A stretch of 64,000 nt of DNA from NCBI RefSeq assembly GCF_001425385.1, contig NZ_LMQO01000004.1, positions 124,001 to 188,000 on the forward strand. Direction: 5' to 3'. Position numbers and translations under genes: made by a program. Of this stretch, positions 1 to 8,217 are shown piece by piece (the stretch's first letter is position 1; every line of letters starts with the position of its first letter). This DNA is from Sphingomonas sp. Leaf407. GTDB taxonomy: Bacteria; Pseudomonadota; Alphaproteobacteria; Sphingomonadales; Sphingomonadaceae. The notes beneath the pieces are model-generated. The model was given only the letters and a program-made list of their open reading frames with translations. It searched no databases and had not been told where the DNA came from.

Positions 1-898
1 TCCACATGCAGGGGGTCCCGCCCAGCTCGGCGATACGGTCGAACAGCCCCTGCCCCGCCTTCACATCGGCGATGATCGTGGCACCGGGCAGTTCCTTCAG
101 CAGCGGTTCGGCGAGGATCGCGAGCAACTGGTCGGCCCACACCACCCGACCCCCGCCGTCGACCGCGCCGATCCGGTCGCCGTCGCCATCGAACGCCAGT
201 CCGAAATCGAGCCGCTTGTCGGCGACAAGCCGCCGGAGATCGGCGAGGTTCGCTTCTTCGGAAGGATCGGGATGATGGTTGGGAAAATTGCCGTCCGCAT
301 CGGTGAACAACAGATGATGCTCACCCGGCAGGAGCTTCACCAGCTTCTCGATCACCGGGCCGGCGGCACCATTGCCCGCGTCCCAGCCGATGCGGTAGCT
401 GCCCCCGGCATAGCCGGCCATCAGCCGGCCGACATAGTCGTCCTCGACGACATGGTCCGAAACGGCGCCGTCGCCCACCTCCCAGTCGCCTGCCGCCGCC
501 ATCCGGCCCAGCGTCTGGATGTCCTCGCCAAAGAACGGGCGATGCTGCGCCACCATCTTGAAACCGTTGTGGTCGGCGGGATTGTGGCTGCCGGTTATCT
601 GGATGCCGCCATCCACCTCCAGCACTGCCTCGGCATAATATAGCATCGGCGTCGGTCCCAGCCCGACGCGCACCACATCGACCCCGCTCGCGGTCAGCCC
701 CGCGACCAGCGCCACCTCAAGATCGGGCGAGGAAAGCCGCCCGTCACGCCCCACCACGACGCGCGTACCCCCGGTACGCCGGACGATCGTCGCGAAACTC
801 CGCCCCAGCGCATGGGCATCCGCCGTGCCCAGCGTCTTTCCCACGACTCCGCGAATGTCATACTCGCGCAGCGACGTCGGGTGGAAGTGGTGGCGCAT
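1..898 (-). CDS. Phosphomannomutase/phosphoglucomutase, 3'-truncated by window edge
   Basis: This is the first 299 codons of an alpha-D-phosphohexomutase that interconverts hexose 6- and 1-phosphates for sugar-nucleotide and polysaccharide synthesis in the cytoplasm. The N-terminus reads MRHHFHPTSLREYDIRG, the phosphoserine loop TGSHNP falls at about residues 102-107, and the metal-binding DGDGDR loop at about residue 240. Full-length bacterial members are about 460 residues, so the C-terminal domains lie beyond base 1. The ATG at 898 has a GGGGA ribosome site about eight bases upstream. It may supply precursors for the exopolysaccharide genes at 17-22 kb, which is inference. PMM and PGM activity cannot be separated from the sequence. 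Confidence 0.93.
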   Translation of the reverse strand, partial: MRHHFHPTSLREYDIRGVVGKTLGTADAHALGRSFATIVRRTGGTRVVVGRDGRLSSPDLEVALVAGLTASGVDVVRVGLGPTPMLYYAEAVLEVDGGIQITGSHNPADHNGFKMVAQHRPFFGEDIQTLGRMAAAGDWEVGDGAVSDHVVEDDYVGRLMAGYAGGSYRIGWDAGNGAAGPVIEKLVKLLPGEHHLLFTDADGNFPNHHPDPSEEANLADLRRLVADKRLDFGLAFDGDGDRIGAVDGGGRVVWADQLLAILAEPLLKELPGATIIADVKAGQGLFDRIAELGGTPCMW

Positions 899-950
899 GC
901 TGGTTTCCCCGGCAGTGGCGGCTCATCGACGAGCCATGAGAAGAAAGTCT

Positions 951-1180
951 GGTTCTCGCGGAGGCGCGGAGGAAGGAAGAAGATTTTTCGCGCAGAGGCG
1001 CAGAGGCGCAGAGAGATTGCAGGCGTGACGGCTGTACCGATCCGGCGAAGCCTCTCGCTGGCTGGCACCGAAATGGAGAGCCGCTATCGCGGCAGATACA
1101 ACGCCTCTGCGCCTCTGCGCCTCTGCGCGAAAAACCCTTCTACTTCTTCCTCCGCGTCTCCGCGCCTTCGCGTGAACCCA
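951..1180. repeat. Long imperfect inverted repeat (GCGCAGAGG units)
   Basis: The 299-base gap between the mutase and the J-domain gene is filled by two roughly 65-base arms in opposite orientation (about 951-1014 and 1101-1178). Each arm holds three tandem GCGCAGAG units, a TTTTTCGCG block and a purine-rich GGAGGAAG tract. Transcripts of either strand could form a long stem. It resembles a mobile palindromic intergenic element; no coding capacity is evident. Confidence 0.8.
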
Positions 1181-1197
1181 CCTTCTTCCGACCCGAC

Positions 1198-1452
1198 CTA
1201 ATGCCGCAACCGCCCCAGCAGCACATCGCGCGCCGCATTGATCCGCCGCGCCAGATCGGCCGATCCGCCACGATCGGGATGGACCACCTGCATCAACCGC
1301 CGGTGCGCCGCGCGGATGTCGGCGACGCTCGCGTCCTTGCCCAGCCCAAGGATCGCCCGCGCCTCCGCCTCGCCGCCGACCTTTTTGGGCTTGGCGCGCA
1401 GCCACAGCCAGAAGGCGAGGATCGCCGCGACGATCAGGACCAGTTTCAGCAT
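1198..1452 (-). CDS. Small membrane-anchored J-domain protein (Tim14/DjlA-like)
   Basis: The product is an 84-residue protein with one N-terminal membrane helix (residues 1-18, rich in Leu/Ile/Ala/Trp) followed by a compact J domain. The diagnostic HPD tripeptide is within MQVVHPDRGG near residue 57. J proteins stimulate the ATPase of DnaK; the domain order (TM then J, no Gly/Phe or zinc region) matches the Tim14/Pam18-like class, so it probably recruits DnaK to the inner membrane. It starts seven bases after mipZ on the same strand and is probably co-transcribed with it. The client is unknown. Confidence 0.85.
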   Translation of the reverse strand: MLKLVLIVAAILAFWLWLRAKPKKVGGEAEARAILGLGKDASVADIRAAHRRLMQVVHPDRGGSADLARRINAARDVLLGRLRH

Positions 1453-1459
1453 GGGCGGT

Positions 1460-2272
1460 TCAGGCGGCCGCCGGAGCCGAGGCGGTGGTCTCGGGCAGTT
1501 GCAGCCCGCCCATCATCTCGCGCAGTTCCTGCCGCGCCGCGACATGCGCCAGCCCCATCTCGCCGAACTCGCCGCGATCGAGCATGGTGAGGCCCGACGG
1601 GAACAGCTCGCGATAGACCACCCGTTCGGACAGTCCCGGCACGGTGCGGAACCCGACCCGCTTCGACAACTGGGTGATCGCCTCCGACACGCGGCGCATG
1701 TTGCGCGCCTCGATATGCTGCAAGCGGTTGCGCAGCACGATCCAGTCGATCGTCGATCCGTCGGCGCGCGCGCGGTGCTTGCGCGTCTCCCAGATCAGTT
1801 CGGAATAGAAGCTCGGCCGCGTGACCTTGAACGTGTCGGGGTCGACATGGCCGATCAGGTCGAAATCGACGAAGCTGTCGTTCATCGGCGTGACCAGCGT
1901 ATCGGCGTTGGTGACGGCGATCCGCGCGAAGCGGTCGTCGCGCCCCGGCGTGTCGATCACCAGGAAATCGGCATGTTCGGTCAACCGTCCCAGCGCGTCG
2001 TTGAACCTGTCGAGACTCTCGCCGTCATGCGTCTCGTACACCGGCATCGGCAGGTTGCGGCCGGTGCGCTTCATCGTGTCGCGCCGATTGTCGAGATAGC
2101 GCCCCAGCGTGCGCTGGCGATGGTCGAGGTCAAAACACGCGACCCGCGCCCCGCGCGCCGCCAGCGCGATCGCGACATGGACCGCCGTCGTCGACTTGCC
2201 GGTGCCGCCCTTCTCGTTGGCGAACACGATGACGTGCAACCGATCCGTGCCCTCGTCCAACTTTACGCCCAT
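1460..2272 (-). CDS. mipZ: Division plane positioning ATPase MipZ
   Basis: This is a ParA/MinD-superfamily ATPase of 270 residues. Visible motifs are the deviant Walker A (NEKGGTGKST), the switch segment DLDHRQRTLGRYL, Walker B-like VIDTPGRDD, and the MipZ-typical MNDSFVDFD and YRELFPSGLT stretches. In Caulobacter MipZ binds ParB at the poles and inhibits FtsZ, placing the septum at mid-cell; alphaproteobacteria with MipZ usually lack MinCDE. The chosen ATG at 2272 gives a protein starting MGVKLDEG; the frame stays open further upstream, but that extension overlaps the divergent panC promoter. It diverges from panC, with 68 bases between the starts. Confidence 0.93.
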   Translation of the reverse strand: MGVKLDEGTDRLHVIVFANEKGGTGKSTTAVHVAIALAARGARVACFDLDHRQRTLGRYLDNRRDTMKRTGRNLPMPVYETHDGESLDRFNDALGRLTEHADFLVIDTPGRDDRFARIAVTNADTLVTPMNDSFVDFDLIGHVDPDTFKVTRPSFYSELIWETRKHRARADGSTIDWIVLRNRLQHIEARNMRRVSEAITQLSKRVGFRTVPGLSERVVYRELFPSGLTMLDRGEFGEMGLAHVAARQELREMMGGLQLPETTASAPAAA

Positions 2273-2340
2273 CCTTGTTGAAACCCGGCGACTTGCCCCA
2301 TAGAAGCCGCTCCCCCGTCCATATCGAAGGGCCATCGGCC

Positions 2341-3180
2341 GTGCAAATTATCCGTCGGTTGGAGGCGCTTCGCCAAGCCCTCGATCTGTATGCCCATGCC
2401 GGCGAGGGCGTCGCGTTGGTCCCCACCATGGGCGCGCTCCACGCCGGGCACATGGCGCTGGTCGATGCCGCGCGCCGCCGCGCGCCCCGCACCGTCGTCT
2501 CGATCTTCGTGAACCCCAAACAGTTCGGCCCGGGCGAGGACCTCGCTCGTTATCCACGGCGCGAGGCGGCCGACGCGCAGATGCTGGCTGACCACGGCGT
2601 CGACATCCTGTGGGCGCCCGAGGTGGACGAGATGTACCCGGCCGGGTTCGCCACTACCGTTTCGGTATCGGGGGTGAGCGAGGTATTGGACGGCGCGCAC
2701 CGCCTCGGCCATTTCGACGGGGTCGCCACCGTCGTCGCCCGGCTGTTCGGGCAGGTGCGCCCGGTCGCCGCCTTCTTCGGCGAAAAGGATTTCCAACAAC
2801 TGGCGGTGGTCCGCCGCATGGTCGCCGACCTGAGCCTGCCCGTCGAGATCGTCGGCGTGCCGACCCAGCGCGAGGACGACGGCCTCGCCCTGTCCTCGCG
2901 CAACATCTACCTCGACGAAGCCGAACGCACCCGCGCCGTGGCACTCCCCCGCGCGCTGGGCGTCGCCGAACGCGCGCTCTCGCGCGGCGACGATCCCGCC
3001 AGCGCGGTGGCCGGCGCGCTCGCCGCGCTCACCCGCGCGGGCTTCGATCCCGACTACGTCGCGCTGGTCGACGCCGAAACCTTGCGCGATCCGGTGCGCG
3101 GCCGCCCCGCCCGGCTGCTGGCGGCGGCGCGGCTCGGCACCACCCGCCTGATCGACAATATCGCGGTGGATTTCGACTGA
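2341..3180 (+). CDS. panC: Pantothenate synthetase
   Basis: PanC condenses pantoate and beta-alanine with ATP to pantothenate, the last step before coenzyme A synthesis. The 279-residue product matches the family length. It shows the HIGH-like nucleotide motif PTMGALHAGH, the FVNPKQF segment, GEKDFQQL, and the KMSKS-equivalent LSSRNIYL. A GTG at 2341 is preferred because it places the conserved IIRRLEALRQAL at the N-terminus; the frame is open to an ATG at 2275, which would add 22 poorly conserved residues. It is transcribed divergently from mipZ. Confidence 0.95.
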   Translation: MQIIRRLEALRQALDLYAHAGEGVALVPTMGALHAGHMALVDAARRRAPRTVVSIFVNPKQFGPGEDLARYPRREAADAQMLADHGVDILWAPEVDEMYPAGFATTVSVSGVSEVLDGAHRLGHFDGVATVVARLFGQVRPVAAFFGEKDFQQLAVVRRMVADLSLPVEIVGVPTQREDDGLALSSRNIYLDEAERTRAVALPRALGVAERALSRGDDPASAVAGALAALTRAGFDPDYVALVDAETLRDPVRGRPARLLAAARLGTTRLIDNIAVDFD

Positions 3181-3202
3181 AGGGGAATGACTATCCCGCC
3201 AT

Positions 3203-3300
3203 CGTCATCCCGGCGCAGGCCGGAATCCACGGATACAGGCCATCCGCGACAAGCCGATACCGCCCGTCACCATGGATTCCGGCCTGCGCCGGAATGACGA
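3203..3300. repeat. Inverted pair of REP-like palindromes
   Basis: Two near-identical palindromic units (GTCATYCCGGCGCAGGCCGGAATCC) face each other at about 3204-3231 and 3272-3299 between panC and the GMC gene. A related unit recurs at 11853-11882. The layout is that of a REP doublet (BIME-like). Confidence 0.8.
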
Positions 3301-3407
3301 AGTAACCATCGAAGCCCCCCGCCCATCCCCCCATTCCAAAAGCGGGACGCCCACGGCGTACCCACCCCCTTGGCCCGGCCGTCCCCCACCGCCTACACCG
3401 CAGCCCC

Positions 3408-4985
3408 ATGATCCCCGACGAAGCAGACATTGTGGTCATCGGCGCGGGATCGGGCGGATCGGCCGTCGCCGGTCGCTTAAGCGAGCGCACCGACCTCACC
3501 GTCGCGCTGCTCGAAGCGGGGGGCCGCAACGACGACTGGCGCACGCGGATGCCATCGATGGTCGCGGCCCCGCCGCGCGCCGCGCGCTATTCGTGGCGCA
3601 GCGTGCCACAGCCCGGACTGAACGGCCGCCGCAGCTATCAGCCGCGGGGCAAGGGCCTCGGCGGATCGTCGGCGGTCAGCGCCATGCTCTATGTCCGCGG
3701 CCACGCCGGCGATTACGACGGCTGGGCCGCGCTCGGCTGCCCCGGCTGGAGCCATGACGATGTCCTGCCATGGTTCCGGGCGAGCGAAGCCAACACGCGC
3801 GGGAGCGACGCATGGCACGGCGACGCCGGCCCGCTGCCGGTCGCCGACCAGCGCGATCCCGACCCCGACACCGCCGCCTTCCTCGCCGCCGCCGCGCAGG
3901 CCGGCCTCCCCGCCAACCCCGATTTCAACGGCCGGCACCAGGACGGCGCCGGTCTGTATCAGGTGACGCAGGCGCGCGGCGAGCGCTGGTCCGCCGCCCG
4001 CGCGTATCTGACGCCGCGCGCCAACCTGTCGATCGGCACCGATGCGCTGGTCGAACGCATCCTGTTCGAAGACGGTCGCGCATGGGGTGTCGCCTATCGC
4101 CACGGCGGGCGGCGGCGGATCCTGCGCGCGCGCGGCGGGGTGGTGCTGGCCGGCGGGGCCTTCGCCACGCCGCAACTGCTGATGCTCTCCGGGCTGGGGC
4201 CGGCGCGGCACCTCGCCGATCATGGCATCCCGTTGCTGCGCGACCGGCCCGCGATCGGCAGCGATCTTCAGGACCATCTCGACTACAGCGCCTGCTTCAC
4301 CACCGCCGCGCCGCATTTCCGCCGGGGCACCCCGCCCGGCCGGATCGCCGCCGCCCATGCGCTGCTGCGCTGGGCGACCACCGGGCGCGGTCCGGGCACC
4401 ACCCCCTATGCCGAGGCCGGCGCATTCCTGCGCACCGCCCCCGGCGCGGCCGTCCCCGACATTCAGCTCCATTTCGTCGTCGCGCCCATTGAGGATCACG
4501 GCCGTACCCGGATCGCTTCGCACGGCTTCGCCTGTCGCGCCTGCCTGCTGCGTCCCGACAGTCGCGGCACGGTGCGGCTGGCGACGCGCGACGCGGCGGC
4601 GATGCCGCTGATCGATCCCGCCTATCTCTCCGCCCCGGCCGATCTTCCCCGGCTGATGGCCGGCGTCCGCGCGATGTACCGCATCCTCCATGCCCCGGCG
4701 CTGGCCGCGCTGGGCGGGCAGGATCGCTGGCCGTTCGACGATGCCACGACGCTCGAAGCGCTGGTCCGCGCCCGCGCCGACACCCTTTATCACCCGGTCG
4801 GGACCGCCCGCATGGGAAGCGACGCCGCCGCCGTCTGCGATCCGCAGCTTGCGGTGCGCGGCGTCGAGCGGCTGTGGATCGCCGACGCCTCGGTCATGCC
4901 GCGCATCATCGGCGGCAACACCAACGCCGCGACGATCATGATCGGCGAACGCGCCGCCGACTGGATCGCACGCGCGCTGCGGTAA
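3408..4985 (+). CDS. GMC family FAD-dependent oxidoreductase (choline-dehydrogenase-like)
   Basis: The 525-residue flavoprotein opens with a dinucleotide-binding motif (VVIGAGSGGSAVAGRLSE). The first GMC signature is around GKGLGGSSAVSAMLYVRG, the second around GAFATPQLLMLSGLGP, and the C-terminal catalytic His/Asn region contains YHPVGTARMG and GGNTNAATIMIGE. GMC enzymes oxidise primary or secondary alcohols with FAD. The domain organisation is like choline and alkyl-alcohol dehydrogenases, but no betaine genes are adjacent, so the substrate is unassigned. There is no signal peptide. It lies alone between two repeat-rich gaps. Confidence 0.92.
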   Translation: MIPDEADIVVIGAGSGGSAVAGRLSERTDLTVALLEAGGRNDDWRTRMPSMVAAPPRAARYSWRSVPQPGLNGRRSYQPRGKGLGGSSAVSAMLYVRGHAGDYDGWAALGCPGWSHDDVLPWFRASEANTRGSDAWHGDAGPLPVADQRDPDPDTAAFLAAAAQAGLPANPDFNGRHQDGAGLYQVTQARGERWSAARAYLTPRANLSIGTDALVERILFEDGRAWGVAYRHGGRRRILRARGGVVLAGGAFATPQLLMLSGLGPARHLADHGIPLLRDRPAIGSDLQDHLDYSACFTTAAPHFRRGTPPGRIAAAHALLRWATTGRGPGTTPYAEAGAFLRTAPGAAVPDIQLHFVVAPIEDHGRTRIASHGFACRACLLRPDSRGTVRLATRDAAAMPLIDPAYLSAPADLPRLMAGVRAMYRILHAPALAALGGQDRWPFDDATTLEALVRARADTLYHPVGTARMGSDAAAVCDPQLAVRGVERLWIADASVMPRIIGGNTNAATIMIGERAADWIARALR

Positions 4986-5013
4986 GGATTGATCCGCCAA
5001 CGCGGATTTGCGG

Positions 5014-5209
5014 CCCTCTCCCCCGAAAAGGGGAGAGGGATACCGCAGCTTGCCAGCTTGCTGGCTAGCGCAGGTTGGGAGAGGGGTTCGGCGAGCCAAA
5101 GGCTCGCGCGCTCGTTGCACGAGCGCACACCCCTCTCCCAGCTTCGACTAAGCGTTTGCTGCGCAAACACCAAGTCTACGCATCCCTCTCCCCTTGCAGG
5201 AGAGAGGGA
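5014..5209. repeat. Composite palindromic element with CCCTCTCCCC ends
   Basis: About 196 bases of nested inverted repeats start and end with CCCTCTCCCC/GGGAGAGGG hairpins. Internal stems include a CTCGTTGCACGAG hairpin. The ends share the motif found in the insertion inside glyS (9127-9299), suggesting one repeat family. It occupies the gap downstream of the GMC gene. Confidence 0.75.
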
Positions 5210-5239
5210 AGGAAAAGCGCTGCCAGATACAGACCCCGC

Positions 5240-5431
5240 CTAGAACGTCACCCATTCCGGCCCGCCGGGCGACACCACATCCTCGACCTTGTCGCCGATC
5301 TTCGTCACCGCCAGCAACAGCGCGATCACGACGATCAGGTCGATGACGATCACCGCCCCCCACACGAAGGCGGGATGGAACGGGCCGATCCGGTCGAACC
5401 CGTCGCGCGTCACGCCCGCCGCATCCCTCAT
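5240..5431 (-). CDS. Small single-span membrane protein
   Basis: This is a 63-residue protein with one hydrophobic helix (about residues 24-43: FVWGAVIVIDLIVVIALLLA) between short polar ends. The start at 5431 (MRDAAGVTRDGF) lies ten bases after the ppdK stop, so it is likely the last gene of that transcript. I do not recognise a family. Its coding bias fits its neighbours. Function unknown. Confidence 0.6.
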   Translation of the reverse strand: MRDAAGVTRDGFDRIGPFHPAFVWGAVIVIDLIVVIALLLAVTKIGDKVEDVVSPGGPEWVTF

Positions 5432-5441
5432 CTGGCCCCCC

Positions 5442-8102
5442 TCACTTGGCCAGTGCCGCCTGCGCCGCCGCCAGCCGGGCGATCGGCACGCGATACGGGC
5501 TGGCCGACACGTAATCGAGCCCGACCTTCTCGCAGAACGCGATCGATGCCGGATCGCCGCCATGCTCGCCACAGATGCCGAGCTTGATGTCGCCCCGCGT
5601 CTTGCGCCCGCGCTCGGCGGCCAGTTCGATCAGCTCACCCACGCCCTCGACGTCGATCGAAACGAACGGGTCGCGCGCATAGATGCCCTGCTCGACATAG
5701 GCGCCGAGGAACCGGCTGGCATCGTCGCGGCTGACGCCCAGCGTCGTCTGGGTCAGGTCGTTGGTGCCGAACGAGAAGAATTCGCCCACCTCGGCGATCT
5801 CGCCGGCCTTCAATGCCGCGCGCGGCAGCTCGATCATCGTGCCGACCAGATACTCGATCCGCCGTCCCTTGTCGGCGAACACCGCCTCGGCCGCCTTGTC
5901 GACCACCGCCTTCATCAGCTCCAGCTCGCGGCGCGTGCCAACCAGCGGGATCATCACCTCGGGGATCGGCGCATCGCCCGATTTCTCGGCGACGATCACC
6001 GCCGCCTCGAAGATCGCGCGCGCCTGCATCTCGTAGATTTCGGGATAGGTCACGCCCAGCCGGCACCCGCGATGCCCCAGCATCGGGTTGAACTCGTGGA
6101 GCTCCGCCGCCCGCCGCTTCAACTGTTCGACCTCGATTCCCGCGGCCTGGGCCACCTCGGCGAACTCGGCTTCCTCATGCGGCAGGAACTCATGCAGCGG
6201 CGGATCGAGCAGGCGGATGGTGCAGGGCAGCCCGACCATCACCTCGAAAATCTCGACGAAGTCGCTGCGCTGTTCGGGCAGCAGCTTGTCGAGCGCGGCG
6301 CGACGCCCCGCCTCGTCCTCGGCGAGAATCATCTGCCGGACCGAGGTGATGCGCGACTGTTCGAAGAACATATGTTCGGTGCGGCACAGGCCGATGCCCT
6401 CCGCGCCGAAATCTCGCGCGGTGCGGCAATCGAGCGGGGTTTCGGCGTTGGCCCGTACCTTCAACCGGCGGACGCCATCGGCCCATTCCATCAACGTGCC
6501 GAAATCGCCGGCCAGTTCGGGCTGGACGGTCGCGACCGCGCCCGCCATCACCTCGCCGGTCGCGCCATCGATGGTGACGATGTCGCCTTCGCGGATCTCC
6601 CGGCCGGCGACCTTCATCACCCCCGCCTTCGCATCGATCGAGATCGACCCCGCGCCCGACACGCACGGCCGCCCCATGCCGCGCGCGACCACCGCCGCAT
6701 GGCTGGTCATGCCCCCACGCGCGGTCAGGATGCCACGCGCCGCGTGCATGCCGTGAATATCCTCAGGGCTGGTTTCGGTGCGGATCAGGATCACCGCGTC
6801 GCCCGCATTCGACCGGCGCTCGGCCGTATCGCTGTCGAACACCGCGATGCCGCTGGCGGCCCCCGGCGACGCCGGCAGTCCCTTGGTCAGCACGTCGCGC
6901 GCGGCATTGGGGTCGAGCGTCGGGTGGAGCAACTGGTCGAGCGCCTGCGGATCAACGCGCAGGATTGCCTCCTCGCGGGTAATCAGCCCCTCCTCGGCCA
7001 TGTCGACCGCGATCTTGAGCGCGGCCTTGGCGGTGCGCTTGCCCGAGCGCGTCTGGAGCATCCACAGCTTGCCCTGCTGCACCGTGAATTCGATGTCCTG
7101 CATGTCGCGGTAATGCCGCTCCAGCCGGTCGAACACGGCGGCCAGCTCGGCATAGGCCTCGGGCATCGCCTCTTCCATCGACGCCGGCTTGGCGTTCGCG
7201 CCCTCGCGCGCCGCCTTGGTCAGATATTGCGGGGTACGGATGCCCGCGACGACATCCTCACCCTGCGCGTTGATGAGGAACTCGCCGTAATAGGCATTGT
7301 CGCCCTTCGCCGGATCGCGGGTGAAGGCGACGCCGGTGGCCGAGGTGTCACCCATGTTGCCGAACACCATCGCCTGCACGTTGACGGCGGTGCCCCAGTT
7401 GGCCGGAATGTCGTTCAGCCGGCGATACACCTTGGCACGATCCGCCTGCCACGATCCGAACACCGCGCCGACCGCACCCCACAACTGGTCATGCACGTCC
7501 TGCGGGAACGGCTTGCCCCACAATTCCTCGACCAGCGCCTTGTATTCGGCGACCAGCGCCTGCCAGTCGGCGGCGGTCATCTCGGTGTCGAGATAATAGC
7601 CGCGATCTTCCTTGGCGATCTCCAGCGCTTCCTCGAACCGGCCATGGTCGAGTTCGAGGACCACGTCCGAATACATCTGGATGAAGCGGCGATAGCTGTC
7701 CCAGGCGAAGCGCGCATCGTCCGACACCTGCGCCAGCCCCTCGACCGTGGCGTCGTTGAGGCCGAGGTTGAGCACCGTGTCCATCATGCCGGGCATCGAC
7801 ACCCGCGCGCCCGACCGCACCGACACCAGCAACGGATCGCCTTCGTCGCCGAAGGTCTTGCCCGTGATCCCCTCGATATGGGCGATGCCGGTGGCGACCT
7901 CGTCCCGCAGCGAATCGGGGAACGCCTGCCCTTCGTCGTAATAACGGGTGCACATCGTCGTCGCGATGGTGAACCCCGGCGGCACCGGCAGGCCGATCGA
8001 GGCCATCTCGGCCAGGTTCGCGCCCTTGCCGCCCAAAAGCGTCTTGTCGCCCGATCCGCCGTCCGACACCCCGCCGCCGAAGCGATAGACATACTGGGTC
8101 AT
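5442..8102 (-). CDS. ppdK: Pyruvate, phosphate dikinase
   Basis: PPDK interconverts pyruvate + ATP + Pi with phosphoenolpyruvate + AMP + PPi. The 886-residue product has the N-terminal ATP-grasp domain (GGKGANLAEM near the start), the central swivelling phosphohistidine domain with the catalytic His in GGMTSHAAVVARGMG, and the C-terminal PEP/pyruvate barrel with FGTNDLTQTTLG and the conserved CGEHGGDP. The ATG at 8102 is preferred; a TTG at 8114 would add four residues, but the TGAGGA ribosome site sits too close to it. PPDK allows PEP formation from pyruvate or PPi-linked glycolysis. It lies downstream of glyS on the same strand. Confidence 0.97.
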   Translation of the reverse strand: MTQYVYRFGGGVSDGGSGDKTLLGGKGANLAEMASIGLPVPPGFTIATTMCTRYYDEGQAFPDSLRDEVATGIAHIEGITGKTFGDEGDPLLVSVRSGARVSMPGMMDTVLNLGLNDATVEGLAQVSDDARFAWDSYRRFIQMYSDVVLELDHGRFEEALEIAKEDRGYYLDTEMTAADWQALVAEYKALVEELWGKPFPQDVHDQLWGAVGAVFGSWQADRAKVYRRLNDIPANWGTAVNVQAMVFGNMGDTSATGVAFTRDPAKGDNAYYGEFLINAQGEDVVAGIRTPQYLTKAAREGANAKPASMEEAMPEAYAELAAVFDRLERHYRDMQDIEFTVQQGKLWMLQTRSGKRTAKAALKIAVDMAEEGLITREEAILRVDPQALDQLLHPTLDPNAARDVLTKGLPASPGAASGIAVFDSDTAERRSNAGDAVILIRTETSPEDIHGMHAARGILTARGGMTSHAAVVARGMGRPCVSGAGSISIDAKAGVMKVAGREIREGDIVTIDGATGEVMAGAVATVQPELAGDFGTLMEWADGVRRLKVRANAETPLDCRTARDFGAEGIGLCRTEHMFFEQSRITSVRQMILAEDEAGRRAALDKLLPEQRSDFVEIFEVMVGLPCTIRLLDPPLHEFLPHEEAEFAEVAQAAGIEVEQLKRRAAELHEFNPMLGHRGCRLGVTYPEIYEMQARAIFEAAVIVAEKSGDAPIPEVMIPLVGTRRELELMKAVVDKAAEAVFADKGRRIEYLVGTMIELPRAALKAGEIAEVGEFFSFGTNDLTQTTLGVSRDDASRFLGAYVEQGIYARDPFVSIDVEGVGELIELAAERGRKTRGDIKLGICGEHGGDPASIAFCEKVGLDYVSASPYRVPIARLAAAQAALAK

Positions 8103-8217
8103 GCTGCCGTGCAATCCTCATGCTGTCCGCTGGATCGGGCACAGGCCCGCAGCGGGGTATCGTGATTCGCGAGCCTCGAAGGCCATGGCGTCCCGTTAAA
8201 CGGGTTAAACCGTCAGG

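Noticed and set aside
3477..5120. A 547-codon minus-strand frame over the GMC gene
   Set aside because: It opposes a clear flavoprotein gene and has low-complexity Arg/Gly/Ala composition typical of shadow frames.
5289..8165. A 958-codon open frame on the plus strand
   Set aside because: It is antisense to ppdK, whose motifs are complete; long antisense frames are expected in such GC-rich coding DNA and the translation matches no family.
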